From Kordiimonas aestuarii (lineage in GTDB: Bacteria; Pseudomonadota; Alphaproteobacteria; Sphingomonadales; Kordiimonadaceae), in NCBI RefSeq assembly GCF_025574465.1, contig NZ_JAOBPP010000020.1, positions 226,390 to 290,389 on the forward strand: a stretch of 64,000 bases of DNA. The letters are read 5' to 3'. The stretch's first letter is position 1. Every line of letters starts with the position of its first letter. The notes below the pieces were generated by a model. The model saw nothing but the letters and a program-made list of their open reading frames with translations, was not told the origin of the DNA and did not search any database. Below are positions 8,796 to 16,687 of this stretch, one piece after another. The translations under genes were made by a program, and so were the position numbers.

Positions 8796-9117
8796 TTGTC
8801 CCCTTCGATGCAGTTGCGGGTTTATATTGGGCGCCTGTGCGCAATAGCTGTAGCAAAGATTAGCTTCTTAATAAAAGGCCAATTTGACGGATTGGAGTCG
8901 GTGCTGTTTTTTTTTGGCGCTTCTGCTGCGTAGTCGTTTGTCAGAGACGCGTAAACTTTTGTCGTAAGAGTTTATCAATAAAACGTATTTTTCCCTCACT
9001 TCGCCGCTTTGGGGGTGTAATTTTGCCCTTATTCCCCACATATACATACGTCAGCGGCAAAAAGTCGCGGCTTAAATAAGAACTGAACGACAGACGACAC
9101 AAGCGAGGAGAAGTTTC
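8796..9117. other. Intergenic divergent promoter region
   Basis: These 322 bases separate the divergent phosphatase and TonB-like genes. They are AT-rich in the middle, with a run of nine T near 8905 and the ribosome site GAGGAGAAG just before 9118. No RNA gene, repeat or recognisable operator was seen. Confidence 0.5.
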
Positions 9118-9603
9118 ATGAAAAAAGGTTTTTTCAAATCAGTAGCCATGGCAGCAACCCTGGGTGCTGCCACATTTATGGCGCCAGCGAATGCAGGCCA
9201 GGAAGACGGACTGGATGCGTGGGCCAAGTCGGCAGGCGTTTCTGTTGACGATGTTATGGTTTACCCGGCAATGGCGCTGCGTCGCGGTGAACAAGGTTTC
9301 ACCAGCATTCGTGTCACGGTGAACCGGAACGGTGACATCGTCGCACAGGAAAACGTTTTGCGTGCGGACAGCTCGTCCATCAATTCAGCAGCCAAGCGGC
9401 TTCTGAAAAAGGTCGACTTTCCGGCGCTTCCCGCAGACTACCGGGCGGAAGAGCTGAGCTTTGCGCTTACGCTTAACTATGCGATTGCGAACTCGGGTGC
9501 TGAAGAAGCATCGCTCAAGCGTGAAGGTATGGTGTCGAGCCGTGAAATTGCGCGTGCTCGCGGGCCCGTTAGCGCCAGCATTCGTATCCTCGATGCTGAC
9601 TAG
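9118..9603 (+). CDS. Exported TonB C-terminal-like protein
   Basis: This is a 161-residue protein with a clear signal peptide (MKKGFFKSVAMAATLG followed by an ANA cleavage site). The mature part has the beta-alpha-beta pattern of a TonB C-terminal domain: IRVTVNRNGDIV, then a helix, then a second strand (SFALTLNYAI). It lacks the N-terminal membrane anchor and proline-rich spacer of true TonB, so it is a stand-alone periplasmic domain with no obvious energy-transducing role. The ribosome site GAGGAGAAG is strong. It is monocistronic and ends at the terminator at 9625. Confidence 0.7.
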   Translation: MKKGFFKSVAMAATLGAATFMAPANAGQEDGLDAWAKSAGVSVDDVMVYPAMALRRGEQGFTSIRVTVNRNGDIVAQENVLRADSSSINSAAKRLLKKVDFPALPADYRAEELSFALTLNYAIANSGAEEASLKREGMVSSREIARARGPVSASIRILDAD

Positions 9604-9624
9604 GCGTTGCTGAAATGATCATGG

Positions 9625-9650
9625 AAAAGGGAGCCTTTTGGCTCCCTTTT
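9625..9650. terminator. Bidirectional intrinsic terminator
   Basis: An 11-bp stem (AAAAGGGAGCC with GGCTCCCTTTT, loop TTTT) followed by T residues lies between the converging TonB-like gene and the VWA gene. Its right edge touches the VWA stop codon. Confidence 0.88.
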
Positions 9651-10820
9651 TTACCTGAGCGCCTTGATCGCGTCCTCAAGCCCGGCGAGGGTGAGGGGAA
9701 ACATGCGGTCTTCCATGATCGTTTTCATGATCTGGATAGAATGTGAATACTCCCAGTGTGTGTCCGGGATAGGATTGAGCCATACAGCCTTCTGGTAGAT
9801 ATCGGTCATGCGCTTCATCCAGACTTCCCCGGCTTCTTCATTCCAGTGTTCGACCGAACCACCGGGGTAGGTGATCTCATAAGGGCTCATGGAAGCGTCC
9901 CCGACAAAGATGACCTTATAGTCGTGCGGGAAGGTATGAAGTACATCCATCGTGGATGTCACATCATTGAAACGTCGCACGTTATCTTTCCAGACCCGTT
10001 CGTAGAGGCAATTGTGGAAATAGAAAAATTCCAGATGTTTGAATTCTGTTCGCGCGGCTGAAAATAGCTCCTCGCACACCTTTATGTGCGGGTCCATCGA
10101 GCCGCCAACATCCAGGAACAACAGTATTTTCACGGCGTTATGGCGTTCCGGCACCATTTTGATGTCAAGAAAGCCATTGTGGGCTGTGGCCTTGATTGTG
10201 CCGTCAAGGTCCAGCTCCGTGGCTTCGCCCTTGCGCGCGAACTGGCGCAATTTCCTGAGCGCTATCTTGATATTACGGGTGCCAAGCTCAATAGTGTCAT
10301 CAAGGTTCTTGTATTCGCGCTTGTCCCACACCTTGACGGCACGGCCATGGCGTCCTTCCTTCTGGCCGATGCGCACACCTTCAGGGTTGTAACCGTAGGC
10401 GCCGAAAGGGCTTGTCCCTGCTGTGCCCACCCATTTGTTGCCCCCCTGGTGGCGTTCGTCTTGTTCTTCGAGGCGTTTTTTCAGCGTTTCCATGATCTCA
10501 TCCCATGAACCAAGGGCCTCGATCTTCTCCATTTCTTCCTTGCTTAGATACAGCTCTGCCATCTTGCGCAGCCATTCTTCAGGGACCTCCACTTCTTCGT
10601 CGCCGATAAACTCGATGCCCTCGAACACCTTGCCAAAGATGCGATCAAACTTGTCGAGGTTCTTTTCGTCTTTGACAAAGGCGGAGCGAGAGAGGAAATA
10701 GAAGTCATCCACGCTATAGTTGGCGCAGCCGGCCTGCATGGCCTCCATCAACATCAGGTATTCCTTGATGCTGACGGGAACGCCGCCGTCCTTGAGGTCA
10801 TAAAAGAAGTTGGTGAGCAT
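9651..10820 (-). CDS. CoxE-like VWA-domain protein
   Basis: This is a 389-residue cytosolic protein of the CoxE/VWA family that pairs with MoxR ATPases. The C-terminal half holds the VWA fold. The metal site reads FLDVGGSMDP, with Gly where the classical MIDAS motif DxSxS has its first Ser. The N-terminal half is helical and charged and starts with MLTNFFYDLKDGGVPV, a typical opening for this family. It lies seven bases downstream of the MoxR gene in the same operon, the usual arrangement for chaperone-like pairs that insert cofactors or remodel target complexes. The target is not evident here. Confidence 0.88.
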   Translation of the reverse strand: MLTNFFYDLKDGGVPVSIKEYLMLMEAMQAGCANYSVDDFYFLSRSAFVKDEKNLDKFDRIFGKVFEGIEFIGDEEVEVPEEWLRKMAELYLSKEEMEKIEALGSWDEIMETLKKRLEEQDERHQGGNKWVGTAGTSPFGAYGYNPEGVRIGQKEGRHGRAVKVWDKREYKNLDDTIELGTRNIKIALRKLRQFARKGEATELDLDGTIKATAHNGFLDIKMVPERHNAVKILLFLDVGGSMDPHIKVCEELFSAARTEFKHLEFFYFHNCLYERVWKDNVRRFNDVTSTMDVLHTFPHDYKVIFVGDASMSPYEITYPGGSVEHWNEEAGEVWMKRMTDIYQKAVWLNPIPDTHWEYSHSIQIMKTIMEDRMFPLTLAGLEDAIKALR

Positions 10821-10827
10821 TGTGGCT

Positions 10828-11673
10828 TCAACCCGACTGGCGCCGGCTCATGAAGGCGAGGCGTTCAAAGAGGTGAACATCCTGTTCGTTTTTGAGCAAT
10901 GCACCGTGAAGCGGCGGAATGAGCTTGCTCGGGTCTTTCGACTTGAGCACATCAAGTGGCAGGTCCTCCGCCATCAACAGCTTGAGCCAGTCAAGCAGTT
11001 CACTGGTTGAAGGCTTTTTCTTCAGTCCGGGCACTTCGCGCATATCGAAGAAGATATTAAGGGCTTCACGCACCAGCATTTGCTGAATATCGGGGTAGTG
11101 GACAGCGATGATCTCTTTCATTGTCTCCTTGTCGGGGAACTTGATGAAATGGAAGAAGCAGCGCCGCAGGAAGGCGTCGGGCAGTTCTTTTTCATTGTTG
11201 GAGGTGATGATCACGATGGGGCGGTTCTTCGCCTTGATCGTTTCACCGGTCTCATAAACGTGAAATTCCATCCGGTCCAGCTCAAGAAGCAGATCGTTCG
11301 GGAACTCAATGTCTGCTTTGTCGATCTCATCAATTAGCAGCACCGGCGTCTTGTCACTCTCAAATGCGTCCCAAAGCTTGCCGCGTTTGATGTAATTCTT
11401 GATATCCTTGACTTTTTCGTCGCCTAACTGGCTATCACGCAGGCGGGAGACCGCGTCATACTCATACAGGCCCTGTTGTGCCTTGGTGGTGGACTTGATG
11501 TGCCATTCAATCAGTTCCATGCCAAACGCGTCGGCTACTTCCTGTGCCAGAACGGTTTTGCCTGTGCCAGGCTCCCCTTTGATAAGGAGCGGGCGACGGA
11601 GTGTTGCTGCGGCGTTGACGGCAACCTTCAGATCATCGGTTGCCACATAATTTTCAGTGCCGGCAAATTTCAT
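10828..11673 (-). CDS. MoxR-family AAA+ ATPase
   Basis: This is a 281-residue ATPase with Walker A GEPGTGKT (about residues 33-40), Walker B LLIDEIDKAD, sensor 1 in PIVIITSNNEKELPDAF, and the arginine finger region DAFLRRC. I chose ATG 11673, which has GGAG ten bases upstream; an in-frame TTG at 11688 is the alternative. MoxR proteins act with VWA partners to remodel or activate protein complexes, and the VWA gene follows directly. The sequence resembles the CoxD-like branch that pairs with CoxE-type VWA proteins. Confidence 0.92.
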   Translation of the reverse strand: MKFAGTENYVATDDLKVAVNAAATLRRPLLIKGEPGTGKTVLAQEVADAFGMELIEWHIKSTTKAQQGLYEYDAVSRLRDSQLGDEKVKDIKNYIKRGKLWDAFESDKTPVLLIDEIDKADIEFPNDLLLELDRMEFHVYETGETIKAKNRPIVIITSNNEKELPDAFLRRCFFHFIKFPDKETMKEIIAVHYPDIQQMLVREALNIFFDMREVPGLKKKPSTSELLDWLKLLMAEDLPLDVLKSKDPSKLIPPLHGALLKNEQDVHLFERLAFMSRRQSG

Positions 11674-11893
11674 AACTATAGTCTCCAACGTTACAAGCGG
11701 GCAGGGTTGTCCGGTAAATCAAGTTACCTGATAGCTAGCGCGCACAGGCGCATTGTCCAGTGTTATTTTTGTCAAGAGCGAGGTCCGGAAAGGCAAAAAG
11801 CCCGTTCCACACATCCCATGGGGAAGGCAGATACAGGGGCAAGGTAAGGCGCAGAGTTTGGTGCCGCGCGCCAGAGGCTACAGCAGCACCAAA

Positions 11894-12310
11894 CTACGCT
11901 TCATCATCTACCGTCAGTCCTGCCACCTCGCGGTAATAGGACAGGAATTCGAGAATGCTTTCCGGCGGAAACTGTTTGATAATTTCGCCTGATTCATTGT
12001 CGATATTCAGATAAACGAAACGACCTGTTTCGTCATCACGGTCAATTCTCAACCGGGTATTGGGCGGCGTTTCGTTCTCGGGAATAAACTTCTCGAGCGC
12101 TTTTGCTGCTTTTTCAAGCGGCGAGTTCGACGGAGCCTCTTCCACCTGTCCTGGTTGTTGGTTCGAGATCACTGCGGGTTCTACGCCGCTTTTCTCTGAT
12201 GAAACAGAGGATGAAAAGCGGTCGACCCCGGCTGACCCGGAACTACTGGCACGCGCAGGGCGCAGGTCCACGACCTGGGTACTGCCGTTTGTATTTCCAA
12301 TCTCAGTCAT
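11894..12310 (-). CDS. flaG: FlaG-family flagellar protein
   Basis: This is a 138-residue protein. The N-terminal 70 residues are Ser/Gly-rich and probably disordered. The conserved FlaG domain is C-terminal: RLRIDRDDETGRFVYLNID, then GEIIKQFPPESILEF. FlaG proteins influence filament length or flagellin export. It is the last gene after three flagellins on the minus strand. I chose ATG 12310 (GGAG ten bases upstream) over the in-frame ATG at 12343. Confidence 0.85.
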   Translation of the reverse strand: MTEIGNTNGSTQVVDLRPARASSSGSAGVDRFSSSVSSEKSGVEPAVISNQQPGQVEEAPSNSPLEKAAKALEKFIPENETPPNTRLRIDRDDETGRFVYLNIDNESGEIIKQFPPESILEFLSYYREVAGLTVDDEA

Positions 12311-12378
12311 CGGTCCACTCCGAGTGAAACGGTTGTGCTTCACTTCTCATCGTCCTAGCTGTTCTCTTCCAAGAGGAT

Positions 12379-12401
12379 GGGTGAGCCAAGAAGGCTCACC
12401 C
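12379..12401. terminator. Stable hairpin between flagellin and flaG
   Basis: A perfect 9-bp stem (GGGTGAGCC with GGCTCACCC) lies just after the flagellin stop codon at 12411. No T run follows on the minus strand. It may stabilise the flagellin transcript 3' end or attenuate read-through into flaG without ending transcription completely. Confidence 0.55.
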
Positions 12402-12410
12402 ACATACCTA

Positions 12411-13238
12411 TTAACGGAAGAGGCCAAGTACTGTCGAAGGCGCCTGGTTGGCGATCGACAAGGCCTGAAGGCCAAGCTGCTGCTTAACTTGCAGTGCTTG
12501 CAAGTTCGCAGATTCTTTGGCCAGATCAGCGTCAACGAGGTTACCGATACCGACTTCGATCGAGTCAGACAGCTTGTCAACGAAGCCACGCTGCAGTTCG
12601 ATCCGTTTTGCGCCGGAACCGAGAGCAGACAGAGCGTCGTTCACATTCGCGATCGAGGATTCAATTGCGGTAACAACCGAACCCGCTGCCGTTGACGTGC
12701 CGATGGACTGCGAAGACGTCAGCGTTACATTTGTACCGCTTACAGACAGATCCTGAGCAGCGATCGAGATCACGTTTGTACCAGTGTCGTTCGTGATGGC
12801 GACAACCGAAGAACCGCCGGAATTCACAACGTTGGTGCCGTTGAATTCAGCGTTCTGTACGATCGACGTAATCTGCGAACGAAGCTGTGTGAAGTCGTTG
12901 TTGAGGGAAGTACGGCTCGCGGTGTCAAGACCGGAGTCTTTCGCAGCCACTGCCTTTTCTTTCAGCTCAACGAGAAGGTCAGACACAGCTTCACCAGCTG
13001 CGATAGCAACGTCTACTGTGGACGAAGCACGGTCAAGCGAAGACTTAACAGCGTTCAAACCAGCAACGTCACCACGCAGTTTTTGCGCGATAGCGAAGGT
13101 AGCAGCATCATCTTTTGCTGAGGAGACTTTCTCACCGGTGTTAATCCGGCTTTGAACAGTCTGGAGAGAGTTACTTGTTTTATTCAAGTTTTGCAGGGCA
13201 GCAAACGCGCCTGCATTAGTGTTTACCGAAAAAGCCAT
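12411..13238 (-). CDS. Flagellin (copy 1)
   Basis: This is a 275-residue filament subunit of the short alphaproteobacterial type. The conserved N-terminal D0/D1 helices (MAFSVNTNAGAFAALQNLNK) and the C-terminal helices (QLGLQALSIANQAPS, ending in FR) flank a small Ser/Thr-rich central domain. That domain is the expected site of O-linked nonulosonate decoration. It is very similar to copy 3 (14579) and less so to copy 2. It has its own sigma-54 promoter and ends at a hairpin. The glycosylation operon next door begins with a FlmG-like flagellin glycosyltransferase. Confidence 0.97.
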   Translation of the reverse strand: MAFSVNTNAGAFAALQNLNKTSNSLQTVQSRINTGEKVSSAKDDAATFAIAQKLRGDVAGLNAVKSSLDRASSTVDVAIAAGEAVSDLLVELKEKAVAAKDSGLDTASRTSLNNDFTQLRSQITSIVQNAEFNGTNVVNSGGSSVVAITNDTGTNVISIAAQDLSVSGTNVTLTSSQSIGTSTAAGSVVTAIESSIANVNDALSALGSGAKRIELQRGFVDKLSDSIEVGIGNLVDADLAKESANLQALQVKQQLGLQALSIANQAPSTVLGLFR

Positions 13239-13308
13239 TTTGCTTCTCCTTTTTGGAGTTTTTATAGGGCATTTTGCCCACGGGACCTTTTGTCCCGAAC
13301 AGTCACAT

Positions 13309-13323
13309 GCAAATCACGGGCCA
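13309..13323 (-). promoter_or_regulatory. Sigma-54 promoter of flagellin copy 1
   Basis: The minus strand reads TGGCCCGTGATTTGC, with the GG and GC dinucleotides at the correct spacing for -24/-12 elements and one mismatch to TGGCAC. It lies 71 bases upstream of the flagellin start codon. Confidence 0.75.
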
Positions 13324-13469
13324 TGTTTCAAGATAGTTCACTATTTATTAACTATTTGAAAAATATATGAAATTCATATTTCTTTGCCTGGCGACCTTGA
13401 AGATTAGCTAGGCAGAATATGCCGATGCGGCAAAATGTGTCGTGTTTTCATGGTGGGGGTAGGTAAAAA

Positions 13470-13499
13470 ATACCGACCGAGCCGTAGCTCGATCGGTAT
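13470..13499 (-). terminator. Terminator of flagellin copy 2
   Basis: A 13-bp stem with one mismatch (ATACCGACCGAGC with GCTCGATCGGTAT, loop CGTA) is followed by TTTTTT on the minus strand, directly after the flagellin stop codon. Confidence 0.85.
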
Positions 13500-13502
13500 G
13501 GT

Positions 13503-14330
13503 TTATTGAAACAGACTGGTAACCGCCTGAGGTGCCTGGTTTGCAATTGAAAGCGCTTGCAGGCCGAGCTGTTGCTTGACTTGAAGCGATTGCAAATTGG
13601 CGGAGGCTTTCGCCATGTCAGCGTCCACCAGATTACCAATACCCACTTCCACGGTGTCCTTGAGTTTGTTTACAAACTCCTTTTGAAGTTCCAGGCGACG
13701 CGCCCCTGCGCCAAGTGACGACAGGGAATCGTTTACGTTTGCGATCGAGGATTCGATTGCAGTGACGACGGAACCCGCAGCCGTGGCAGAGCCGATGGAC
13801 TGCGAAGAAGTCAGTGTAACAACCGTGCCGGACAGCGACAGGTTTTGGGCTTGAATGGTAAAGGTGCTGGAGCCGGTGTCGTTGGTGATGGCGACAATGT
13901 CGTCACCGCCGGCGGCAACAGCGTTGGTGCCGTTGAACTCTGCATTGTCTACAATGGAGGAAATTTGTGAACGCAATTGCGTGAAGTCGTTGTTCAGTGA
14001 ACTCCGGCTTGCAGTATCAAGGCCAGAATCCTTGGCGGCAACGGCTTTTTCCTTCATCTCGATGAGGAGATCAGACACAGCTTCACCCGCGGCAATGGCA
14101 ACATCAATGGTCGACAACGCCCGGTCGATAGAACCGGTCGCAGCGCGAAACCCTGCAACATCCGCTCTGAGCGACTGTGCAATGGCAAAGACTGCAGCAT
14201 TGTCTTTAGATGAAGCCACCTTGTACCCCGTGTTGATTTCAGTCTGCACTCTTTCCAGACCGGTAGCTGTTTTGTTCAGGTTTTGAAGTGCTGACAAAGC
14301 AGCAGCGTTAGTGTTTACGGAAAAAGTCAT
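13503..14330 (-). CDS. Flagellin (copy 2)
   Basis: This is a 275-residue flagellin. It has the same domain plan as its neighbours but is visibly diverged in the N-terminal helix (MTFSVNTNAAALSALQNLNK, then ATGLERVQTEINTGYKV) and in the central domain. The C-terminus ends in TSLFQ, where copies 1 and 3 end in LFR. It has its own sigma-54 promoter and its own terminator, so it can be expressed independently of the others, for example at a different time in assembly or in a different filament segment. All the differences are conservative within the flagellin fold. Confidence 0.97.
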   Translation of the reverse strand: MTFSVNTNAAALSALQNLNKTATGLERVQTEINTGYKVASSKDNAAVFAIAQSLRADVAGFRAATGSIDRALSTIDVAIAAGEAVSDLLIEMKEKAVAAKDSGLDTASRSSLNNDFTQLRSQISSIVDNAEFNGTNAVAAGGDDIVAITNDTGSSTFTIQAQNLSLSGTVVTLTSSQSIGSATAAGSVVTAIESSIANVNDSLSSLGAGARRLELQKEFVNKLKDTVEVGIGNLVDADMAKASANLQSLQVKQQLGLQALSIANQAPQAVTSLFQ

Positions 14331-14383
14331 CGTTGTCTCCTTTTGAGATGTCTTTGAGCCCTTCTGCTCTTGATCTCATAAGG

Positions 14384-14398
14384 GCAAGCGCTGTGCCA
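14384..14398 (-). promoter_or_regulatory. Sigma-54 promoter of flagellin copy 2
   Basis: The minus strand reads TGGCACAGCGCTTGC, a full match to TGGCAC-N5-TTGC, about 55 bases upstream of the start codon. Confidence 0.88.
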
Positions 14399-14524
14399 TT
14401 TGCATCCCTATGTTTTTAAATGACTTTTTCTGTCTGTGACGATTTCTCGCGGCGGAGGGGGGAAAGAAAGGTCGGCAGCTTTTTCCAACGTGGTCGGAAT
14501 TGCCGGTAAAAAGGAGGGGGTTGC

Positions 14525-14552
14525 AATAAAAATGGGGCCCCAAAGGGCCCCA
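14525..14552 (-). terminator. Terminator of flagellin copy 3
   Basis: A perfect 8-bp stem TGGGGCCC / GGGCCCCA (14533-14552, loop CAAA) is followed by TTTTTATT on the minus strand, 27 bases after the flagellin stop. Confidence 0.85.
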
Positions 14553-14578
14553 AAAGTCGTGATCCTCTAGGGAACCAC

Positions 14579-15406
14579 TTACCGGAAGAGTGAAAGTACC
14601 GTACCGGGTGCCTGGTTGGCAATTGACAGAGCCTGAAGACCGAGCTGCTGTTTAACTTGCAGGCTTTGCAGGTTAGCGCTCGTCTTGGCGAGGTCGGCAT
14701 CAACGAGGTTACCAACACCGACTTCGATCGAGTCAGACAGCTTGTCAACGAAGTTGCGCTGCAGTTCGATCCGTTTTGCACCGGAACCGAGGGCAGACAG
14801 GGCGTCGTTCACGTTGGCGATCGAGGATTCGATGGCGGTCACAACCGAACCGGCAGCGGTTGCCGTGCCGATGGACTGCGAAGACGTCAGCGTTACATTC
14901 GTGCCGCTTACCGACAGGTCTTGCGCTGCGATCGAGATCACGTTCGCACCAGTGTCGTTAGTGATCGCAACGATTGCCGTACCGCCGGAAGTCACAGCAT
15001 TGGTGCCGTTGAATTCAGCGTTCTGAACGATCGAAGTGATCTGCGAACGAAGTTGGGTGAAGTCGTTGTTGAGGGACGCGCGGCTTGCAGTGTCAAGGCC
15101 GGAGTCTTTCGCCGCAACGGCTTTCTCTTTCAGCTCAATGAGAAGGTCGGATACAGCTTCACCAGCCGCAATAGCAACGTCGATGGTGGACGTGGCGCGG
15201 TCAAGAGAGCCCTTGACAGCGTTCAGACCAGCAACATCGGAACGCAGCTTTTGTGCGATAGCGAATGTTGCAGCATCGTCTTTTGCAGAGGAAACCTTCA
15301 GGCCCGTATTAATTTGGGTCTGAGTGGTTGAGAGTGCGGCAGTGGTTTTGTTGAGGTTTTGCAGGGCAGCGAACGCACCTGCGTTGGTGTTTACAGAAAA
15401 CGCCAT
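14579..15406 (-). CDS. Flagellin (copy 3)
   Basis: This is a 275-residue flagellin, nearly the same as copy 1 in the N-terminal and C-terminal helices (MAFSVNTNAGAFAALQNLNK; ending LSLFR), with most differences in the first coiled region and the central domain. The high similarity to copy 1 suggests a recent duplication or ongoing gene conversion. It is preceded by a sigma-54 promoter and followed by a strong terminator. flaF and flbT, which control flagellin secretion and mRNA stability, lie directly upstream on the same strand. Confidence 0.97.
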   Translation of the reverse strand: MAFSVNTNAGAFAALQNLNKTTAALSTTQTQINTGLKVSSAKDDAATFAIAQKLRSDVAGLNAVKGSLDRATSTIDVAIAAGEAVSDLLIELKEKAVAAKDSGLDTASRASLNNDFTQLRSQITSIVQNAEFNGTNAVTSGGTAIVAITNDTGANVISIAAQDLSVSGTNVTLTSSQSIGTATAAGSVVTAIESSIANVNDALSALGSGAKRIELQRNFVDKLSDSIEVGVGNLVDADLAKTSANLQSLQVKQQLGLQALSIANQAPGTVLSLFR

Positions 15407-15477
15407 TTTGTTTCTCCATTCTGAGAGTCTATTTGAGCCTTTTGCTCATGAAAGCTTTTTGCTTTCGAAACCCATAT

Positions 15478-15493
15478 TGCAGGGGGCGTGCCA
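15478..15493 (-). promoter_or_regulatory. Sigma-54 promoter of flagellin copy 3
   Basis: The minus strand reads TGGCACGCCCCCTGCA: a perfect -24 element and a -12 element with one mismatch (CTGC for TTGC), 72 bases upstream of the start codon. Confidence 0.8.
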
Positions 15494-15594
15494 ATTGCTA
15501 AAAATTTACCGATTTCGGACTATGATTTTGAAATATAACGTATATTTTCGCATGGATTGCGACAAGGGCGCTCTGGGGCGCTGGGCAGAAAGTG

Positions 15595-15644
15595 CCGGGT
15601 GGGAAGTTTTTTCTCACCGGTGGGGAAGTTTTTTCCCCACTGGT
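15595..15644 (-). terminator. Two tandem near-identical hairpins after flaF
   Basis: Two imperfect copies of GTGGGGAAGTTTTTTCCCCAC occur about 22 bases apart. The second forms a stem of up to 12 bp at 15616-15644. Each loop carries a run of T on the plus strand and A on the minus strand. They begin ten bases after the flaF stop, so they most likely end or attenuate the flbT-flaF transcript before the next flagellin promoter. Confidence 0.55.
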
Positions 15645-15653
15645 AGGCAAAAA

Positions 15654-16073
15654 TTACAGGCTTGAGTTCACGGAACCGGGCGAGACAGGGGCGCCGGTTG
15701 TCTCCGACGCTTTGCTCTGCAGTCGGGCCTGGTCTGCAAGGCCTTCCATGATCGTGCGGTTGATGCTGATGAGATCGTCTATCTTTTCGGCGCCGCGCAC
15801 GACCGCCGAAGAATGTTTGGACACCCAAATGGACAGGGAGATGATGCCTGCCCGCAGGTTTTGCGGCAGGGAGTTTCCCTCGGTGCCGCAATCCGACGAT
15901 AGCACGGACCACATGCGCCTGTTCCAGTCGAGGGCTTTTACCAGGTCTGCGCCGCGCATGTTTTTGTCTCGTGCCTCAATAAGGGCGTTGGTGACCTGCG
16001 CGAACAGGCGGTATTCAACCTGGCTGGGGCTTTCGGAAGATTGTTGGGCCTTTTGATACGCTTGGTATGACAT
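15654..16073 (-). CDS. flaF: Flagellar protein FlaF
   Basis: This is a 139-residue protein of the FlaF family, which is required for flagellin synthesis or secretion in alphaproteobacteria. The hallmark start MSYQAYQKAQQ and the conserved middle (ALDWNRRMWSVLSSD, then LRAGIISLSIWV) are both clear. The last 20 residues, after IMEGLADQ, are a variable tail. It is one gene downstream of flbT, with which it acts as an antagonist in Caulobacter. It is cytosolic and has no signal. Confidence 0.94.
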   Translation of the reverse strand: MSYQAYQKAQQSSESPSQVEYRLFAQVTNALIEARDKNMRGADLVKALDWNRRMWSVLSSDCGTEGNSLPQNLRAGIISLSIWVSKHSSAVVRGAEKIDDLISINRTIMEGLADQARLQSKASETTGAPVSPGSVNSSL

Positions 16074-16101
16074 ACTCTTTCCCGGTTAGGTTCCTAAACT
16101 C

Positions 16102-16491
16102 TTATCCCCCAAGACGTTCTTCTTCAAATGCGATCAGCTTCTTGCAGGTTATCAGGGCACGGTAATAATTTTTGTCCATGACATCCCGGCTGATTTTAAC
16201 GCAGTTTTCAACCGCCGCCGGTGTACTGATGACACCCATAAATTCTGTCATGCGCAGAACAAACTCTTCATAATATTTATTCGTATCGCCCTGATCCATG
16301 TACATGAGCATGATCGGGAAATAGATACGCTTGGCTGGCGTATCGATATTTTCCTCCTGCATGATGTCTTTTTCTCGCAGGATAGATGCCTTGTTATGTA
16401 CGATCAAAGTCGTACGCCTGTCGGCATTTGCAATAACTGCGCCATTTATTACCAGCTTCTCATCCGGCTTCAGTGAAAGCTTGAGCGCCAT
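16102..16491 (-). CDS. flbT: Flagellin synthesis repressor FlbT
   Basis: This is a 129-residue RNA-binding regulator of the FlbT family. In Caulobacter FlbT binds the 5' leader of flagellin mRNA and shortens its life until the hook is complete. Conserved segments are ALKLSLKPDEKLVINGAVI, the middle block DIMQEENIDTPAKRIYF, and the DKNYYRALITCKKLI helix. I chose ATG 16491, which has GGGAGGA upstream; a TTG at 16506 would add five residues. The gene begins the flbT-flaF unit, and a 196-base gap separates it from the divergent glycosylation operon. Confidence 0.95.
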   Translation of the reverse strand: MALKLSLKPDEKLVINGAVIANADRRTTLIVHNKASILREKDIMQEENIDTPAKRIYFPIMLMYMDQGDTNKYYEEFVLRMTEFMGVISTPAAVENCVKISRDVMDKNYYRALITCKKLIAFEEERLGG

Positions 16492-16687
16492 ACAGTCCTC
16501 CCTCAAAAGTCAGTTCTTTCCGCCCATCGCGACTGACTTTATATCTGAATCCTTTATATATCATAAGGACATCCCGGCGGATAGAACAAGATTAGGCGTT
16601 TGGCACCCCCCTTGCAAGCTTGTGTGTGTAGGTGCACACTCGCTTCATGCGGAGTGTGTCAATAGTTTATGAAGCTAGGAGAGGCTC

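Noticed and set aside
8796..9117. Search for a Pho box or RNA gene upstream of alkaline phosphatase
   Set aside because: No pair of CTGTCAT-like direct repeats and no stable fold was seen by eye.
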